Positions 61,186 to 64,000 of a stretch of DNA of 64,000 nucleotides are shown piece after piece (positions within the stretch are counted from its first letter, which is position 1; each line of letters starts with the position of its first letter). A program made the translations under genes and the position numbers. Source of the DNA: Aliiroseovarius sediminis (GTDB taxonomy: Bacteria > Pseudomonadota > Alphaproteobacteria > Rhodobacterales > Rhodobacteraceae); contig NZ_JALBYP010000038.1 in NCBI RefSeq assembly GCF_022678485.1, positions 186,001-250,000 on the forward strand, read 5' to 3'. The notes beneath the pieces are model-generated. The model saw nothing but the letters and a program-made list of their open reading frames with translations, had not been told where the DNA came from and searched no databases.

Positions 61186-61511
61186 GCATGGATCACGGCA
61201 CCGTCTGGCTTGTCATCGTGTCACTTGCGGTGGGCAGCTTCCTGATCCGGTTCAGCTTTCTGGGCCTGATCGGCGATCGACCGATGCCGGAATGGGTGCT
61301 GCGCCATCTGCGCTATACGCCCGTCGCGGTCTTGCCGGGGCTGGTGGCCCCGCTGGTGCTGTGGCCCGCCGCGACAGGTGGCATCCCGGACCCGGCGCGG
61401 CTGGCGGCGGCGCTCGTCACGTTGTCGGTGGGGTATTTCAGCCGCAATGTGCTGACCGCGATCCTGTCGGGCGCGGTCACGCTTTACGGTTTGCTGTTCT
61501 TGCTGGGGTAG
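61182..61511 (+). CDS. azlD: AzlD family small exporter subunit
   Basis: The 109-residue protein has four hydrophobic segments (WLVIVSLAVGSFLIRFSFL at the start, TAILSGAVTLYGLLFLL at the end) and the RYTPVAVLPGLVAPLV segment typical of AzlD. It is translationally coupled to azlC, with its ATG at 61182 inside the azlC end, and should act only together with it. The convergent lipoprotein gene ends 8 bases beyond its stop. Confidence 0.92.
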   Translation: MSMDHGTVWLVIVSLAVGSFLIRFSFLGLIGDRPMPEWVLRHLRYTPVAVLPGLVAPLVLWPAATGGIPDPARLAAALVTLSVGYFSRNVLTAILSGAVTLYGLLFLLG

Positions 61512-61519
61512 GCGCGCGG

Positions 61520-62116
61520 TCAGATGCCGCGCGTCAGAATCTCGCCGTTTTCTTCGGGATCGTTGTCAAAGAACTTCTGCTCGGTCACGCCCGGCAAAGC
61601 ACCGAATTGCCTCATGATTTTCTTCGGCAGCATGGTGGTCGAGATCGACTGGAACCCCGGCAGGCTGTTCAGAATCGAACTGACCGCTGTGCCGCATTGC
61701 GTCTTGGGCACTGCACCATAGCGTTCGACCGCGCGAATGGCCATTTCGGCCACTTGCGGGCTAACGACAATGTCCTGCTGCACCATGTGATAGGTCACCC
61801 GCGCGTGGTAATCGATATAGAAATCCACCGCCTTGTCGGTCATTCCGTAATGCACGTCGTGACGTTCCGGCAGGTTGGGGTGATGCCACGACCCCGCGGG
61901 GTCGAAAACCACCCGCTCGGACCCGCTGATCAACAGGGCGGAATGTGCTCCCGCGCCGGTCTTGTTCGAGATCACCGTAAGCAACGTGATCGTAGGCGGG
62001 CCGGGGTGGCGATAAGAGGCCTGCGCAACCGCCTTGTCGCTGGCCCAAATATTGTCAGCCGCGCCACAGGCAGCAAGGGTCAGCAACAGTGACAATGCCA
62101 TGATCAATCGCAACAT
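61520..62116 (-). CDS. Lipoprotein with a permuted NlpC/P60-like fold (inferred)
   Basis: The 198-residue protein has a lipoprotein signal with the lipobox TLAAC (Cys at residue 17). The mature part has GAGAHSALLISGSERVVFDP and later KTQCGTAVSSILNSLPG. The order His first, Cys later, with nearby Ser and Gly residues, resembles permuted papain-like (YiiX/DUF830-type) cysteine hydrolases, where His, an acidic residue and Cys form the site. This assignment is by motif only. The protein may act on cell-wall peptides or lipids in the periplasm. The gene lies directly after the small oxidase subunit gene on the same strand. Confidence 0.6.
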   Translation of the reverse strand: MLRLIMALSLLLTLAACGAADNIWASDKAVAQASYRHPGPPTITLLTVISNKTGAGAHSALLISGSERVVFDPAGSWHHPNLPERHDVHYGMTDKAVDFYIDYHARVTYHMVQQDIVVSPQVAEMAIRAVERYGAVPKTQCGTAVSSILNSLPGFQSISTTMLPKKIMRQFGALPGVTEQKFFDNDPEENGEILTRGI

Positions 62117-62152
62117 TGGAACATTCCGAATTTAGGGGCAAAAAGGAAGAGG

Positions 62153-62311
62153 TCAGGCGTTGAAAATCGCCAGAAACACAAGAATCGCCAGAAAGATTGC
62201 AACGGCGCGCGCGGAGATCTTCACAAACCCTTCGAAGGTTTTTTCGTGTTCGCTTGTGTCCATTGTTCCGACAACGTGATCATCCATTTTGGTTTTTCCC
62301 TGTTCCGACAT
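62153..62311 (-). CDS. aa3-type cytochrome c oxidase subunit IV (52 aa)
   Basis: The frame from the ATG at 62311 to the TGA at 62153 encodes 52 residues: a polar N-terminus with DDHVVGTMDTSEHEKTFEGF, then one membrane helix, RAVAIFLAILVFLAIFNA. This is the proteobacterial aa3 oxidase subunit IV (COX4_pro_2) pattern, in which a short His/Glu/Lys stretch precedes a single helix. GGGA lies 8 bases upstream of the start. It is short enough to be missed by length filters. The main oxidase subunit genes are not in the window, as is usual for this gene. Confidence 0.88.
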   Translation of the reverse strand: MSEQGKTKMDDHVVGTMDTSEHEKTFEGFVKISARAVAIFLAILVFLAIFNA

Positions 62312-62369
62312 AGTGCATTCCCTTTCGCATATCCGATTTGAAACCGTCTGTCACGGGTTCCGACACGTG

Positions 62370-62831
62370 TTAAGTTGTGGGTGTGTCATCCCCTTCAAGT
62401 TCCGCGGCAAGACGGAAGCCGATACGCTTGGGGGCCGCGCTGTCCACCTGCTTGGGAAGGGCGCGCAACATGACCGACAACTGGCTGATATGCTGGATCA
62501 GCTGGGTTTTCGCCCCTGTGCCGTCCGCGCCATAAAACGTCAGCACATCGGGGTCGAAATAGCCTATCCCTTCGATGCGAAGCACCCCGGCATCGCCGCC
62601 GGTGAAGCCCATCGCGACCTCGTGTTCATTGTCCAGTTGTTCTTCGAAGTTCTTGATATACAGGATCAGCCGCTCATAAGCCCATTGGGCCGGGCTTTTC
62701 TGTTCCAGCGGCGTGTCTGCGACTTTCTTCGGCAAGGGGTGGTCCTCGACGATCACGGGACCATCTTCGCGACATTTGGCGGAATGCCCGCGTGGGGGGG
62801 TGGGGGTGGTGCCTGTGGTTTCCTTGGTCAT
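62370..62831 (-). CDS. DUF6173-like conserved protein
   Basis: The 153-residue protein has a Pro/Thr-rich start (GTTPTPPRG), then SPAQWAYERLILYIKNFEEQ and EVAMGFTGGDAGVLRIEGIG, followed by a helix with QLIQHISQLSVMLRALPK. This looks like the DUF6173 family of Rhodobacteraceae proteins, which has no known function; the name is from memory and moderately sure. There is no signal peptide, so it should be cytoplasmic. It is upstream of the oxidase subunit gene in the same direction. Confidence 0.6.
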   Translation of the reverse strand: MTKETTGTTPTPPRGHSAKCREDGPVIVEDHPLPKKVADTPLEQKSPAQWAYERLILYIKNFEEQLDNEHEVAMGFTGGDAGVLRIEGIGYFDPDVLTFYGADGTGAKTQLIQHISQLSVMLRALPKQVDSAAPKRIGFRLAAELEGDDTPTT

Positions 62832-62921
62832 CTGACCTCGCTTCGATTTAGGGCGGTGAAGTCATTTGTGGCACAGACGCGGGTTGGCGTCACCTAGCGA
62901 TCATGTGATCGGGTGCGAAGA

Positions 62922-63968
62922 TCAGTTGACCCGCTGCCACAGCCACGCCCCATCGGCGCGTTGGCCGCGCGTCACCCGCCCCTGATGCAGGAGGTGGTTC
63001 AGGTGGCCGACCGCTTCAACCAGTGCCAGCCCATATTCACCGCCAGAGATCTGGCGCTTGAACAGTGGCGCAAAGCAGTCACCCGCGACGTGCGGCGTTT
63101 CAAGAAATGCCTCAAGCCGGTCAAGTGCGCTGTTATGATTTCCGATCAACTGCCGCATCCGCGTGGGCAGGCCGGCGAATGGCAATTTGTGACCCGGCAG
63201 AACCAGTTGTTCGGCGGTTGCGAATTGGGACAGGCGTTCGCAAGCCTCAAGCCAGTCGCCGACCGGGTCGGCCTCGGGCTCGGTGGCATAGACGCCAAGA
63301 TTGGGGCTGATCGTGGCCAGAAGCTGATCGCCGCCAATCACCAGCGCGCCATCGGTGGACCACAGGGTTGCATGTTCGGGCGCGTGGCCGTTGCCGATGC
63401 GCACGTCCCAATCCCGCCCGCCAAACTGAATTCGGCTGCCTTCCTTGATGCGTTTGAAGCCAAGGGGCATGTCAGCGACGATGTCGGCATAGTTGAAGGG
63501 CCGTTCGGTCAGCCGCTTTTCGTAGACCTCGGGTGCCATGCCCGCCGCCCGCCAGAAAGCGAGTGTTTCATCCACCGGCACCATTTGCTCGTCCAGCAGC
63601 AACATCCGGGCAAACAGCCAAGCGGTGCGCGTGGTCACAAGCTCGGCCCCGTGGTCGCGTTGAAACCACCCGGCCAGCCCGACATGATCGGGATGGTGAT
63701 GCGTGACGATCACCCGCACCACGGGTTTGCCACCCAACGGACCCGCCAACAGTTTTTCCCAGATGCGGCGCGTCTTGCCGGTGTCAAAACCGGTGTCCAC
63801 GATGGTCCAGCCGTCGGGATCGTCAAAGGCAAAGACGTTGACATGATCCAGCGCCATCGGCAGTGGCAGGCGCATCCACAACACGCCCTTCGCCACCTCG
63901 ATCGCTTCGCCTTCGCCGGGTGCGTCGGGGAACGGAAAGCGCAGCACGTTTGTGGTCGGTTTGTTCAC
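62922..63968 (-). CDS. MBL-fold metallo-hydrolase
   Basis: The 348-residue protein has the metallo-beta-lactamase metal motif VIVTHHHPDHVGLAGWF, then NGHAPEHATLW, IGGDQLLATISPN and VLPGHKLPF for the remaining ligands, the layout of the glyoxalase-II-like/LACTB2 group with a C-terminal winged-helix-like domain. The substrate is unknown; thioesters are common in this group. The start is a GTG at 63968 that overlaps the stop of the upstream partial gene as GTGA, which supports this start. Confidence 0.85.
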   Translation of the reverse strand: MNKPTTNVLRFPFPDAPGEGEAIEVAKGVLWMRLPLPMALDHVNVFAFDDPDGWTIVDTGFDTGKTRRIWEKLLAGPLGGKPVVRVIVTHHHPDHVGLAGWFQRDHGAELVTTRTAWLFARMLLLDEQMVPVDETLAFWRAAGMAPEVYEKRLTERPFNYADIVADMPLGFKRIKEGSRIQFGGRDWDVRIGNGHAPEHATLWSTDGALVIGGDQLLATISPNLGVYATEPEADPVGDWLEACERLSQFATAEQLVLPGHKLPFAGLPTRMRQLIGNHNSALDRLEAFLETPHVAGDCFAPLFKRQISGGEYGLALVEAVGHLNHLLHQGRVTRGQRADGAWLWQRVN

Positions 63969-64000
63969 AACGCCAGATCTTCCGGGCTGAGGGCATAAAT
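63965..64000 (-). CDS. C-terminal end of a gene cut by the right window edge
   Basis: The last 11 codons of a minus-strand frame (IYALSPEDLAL, then TGA) enter from the right edge and overlap the MBL hydrolase start by 4 bases. The fragment is too short to name. Evidence for it is the GTGA coupling alone. Confidence 0.45.
   Translation of the reverse strand: MYALSPEDLAL

Noticed and set aside
1-64000. CRISPR arrays, insertion sequences, integrases, tRNA genes
   Set aside because: No regularly spaced direct repeats, transposase or integrase motifs, or tRNA-like cloverleaf sequences were seen.

Overview
The window is chromosomal DNA from an alphaproteobacterium, most likely a marine member of the Rhodobacteraceae (Roseobacter group). 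The evidence is a GC-rich sequence with gene sets typical of that family: a DUF1013/TrcR regulator, COQ9, a 52-residue proteobacterial aa3 oxidase subunit IV, Pseudomonas-type cobC-cobD order, dapA-smpB next to an Slt-type transglycosylase, and a fused MobB-MoeA. There are no tRNA or rRNA genes, insertion sequences, prophage genes or CRISPR arrays.

Layout. 1-12847 is a surface polysaccharide locus, visibly more AT-rich than the rest. It holds dTDP-rhamnose genes (rfbB-rfbD-rfbA, the last cut by the window edge), a SAM methyltransferase, three unrelated-looking sulfotransferases, a WsaF-like glycosyltransferase that appears frameshifted in a run of six Gs, and a complete ABC-type capsule exporter (KpsT, KpsE, KpsM and an outer-membrane Wza/KpsD-type lipoprotein). 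Together they predict an exported, rhamnose-containing, sulfated and methylated capsule or exopolysaccharide. 12881-29604 is mostly housekeeping: tRNA uridine hydroxylation (trhO), NAD salvage (pncA-pncB), a kinase/class III aminotransferase pair, ribosome rescue (arfB), a candidate structured small RNA, a queuosine-precursor transporter, MepA, an MFS transporter, recQ, yaaA, a soluble hybrid histidine kinase and the DUF1013 regulator. 29753-30394 is a secreted RNase T2.

30730-36856 is a compact five-gene operon with all junctions tight: a TetR regulator, the carboxyltransferase and biotin-carboxylase subunits of an acyl-CoA carboxylase, an enoyl-CoA hydratase and an acyl-CoA dehydrogenase. 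It resembles leucine/isovalerate (liu) or acyclic terpenoid (atu) degradation clusters but lacks an HMG-CoA lyase. It is bordered on both sides by non-coding DNA, which may mark an insertion.

37314-64000 is again mostly core functions: quinone oxidoreductase and COQ9, rpsU, a HAD phosphatase, cobC-cobD, an MltB-like transglycosylase, smc, and a membrane protein under a promoter carrying an ATTC-N8-GAAT dyad like that of persulfide-sensing ArsR repressors. Then follow a TPP enzyme, an FMN reductase, the two halves of MnmC as separate divergent genes, slt, dapA, smpB, a coupled fdhD-mobA-mobB/moeA operon for molybdenum enzymes, azlCD, a small oxidase subunit IV missed by length cut-offs, and an MBL-fold hydrolase at the right edge.

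The points most worth following up are the sulfated-capsule locus with its poly-G frameshift, the structured RNA at 18506-18691 whose Shine-Dalgarno sequence is paired to a 3' anti-Shine-Dalgarno, the sulfur-type operator at 47338-47357, and the orphan acyl-CoA carboxylase operon.
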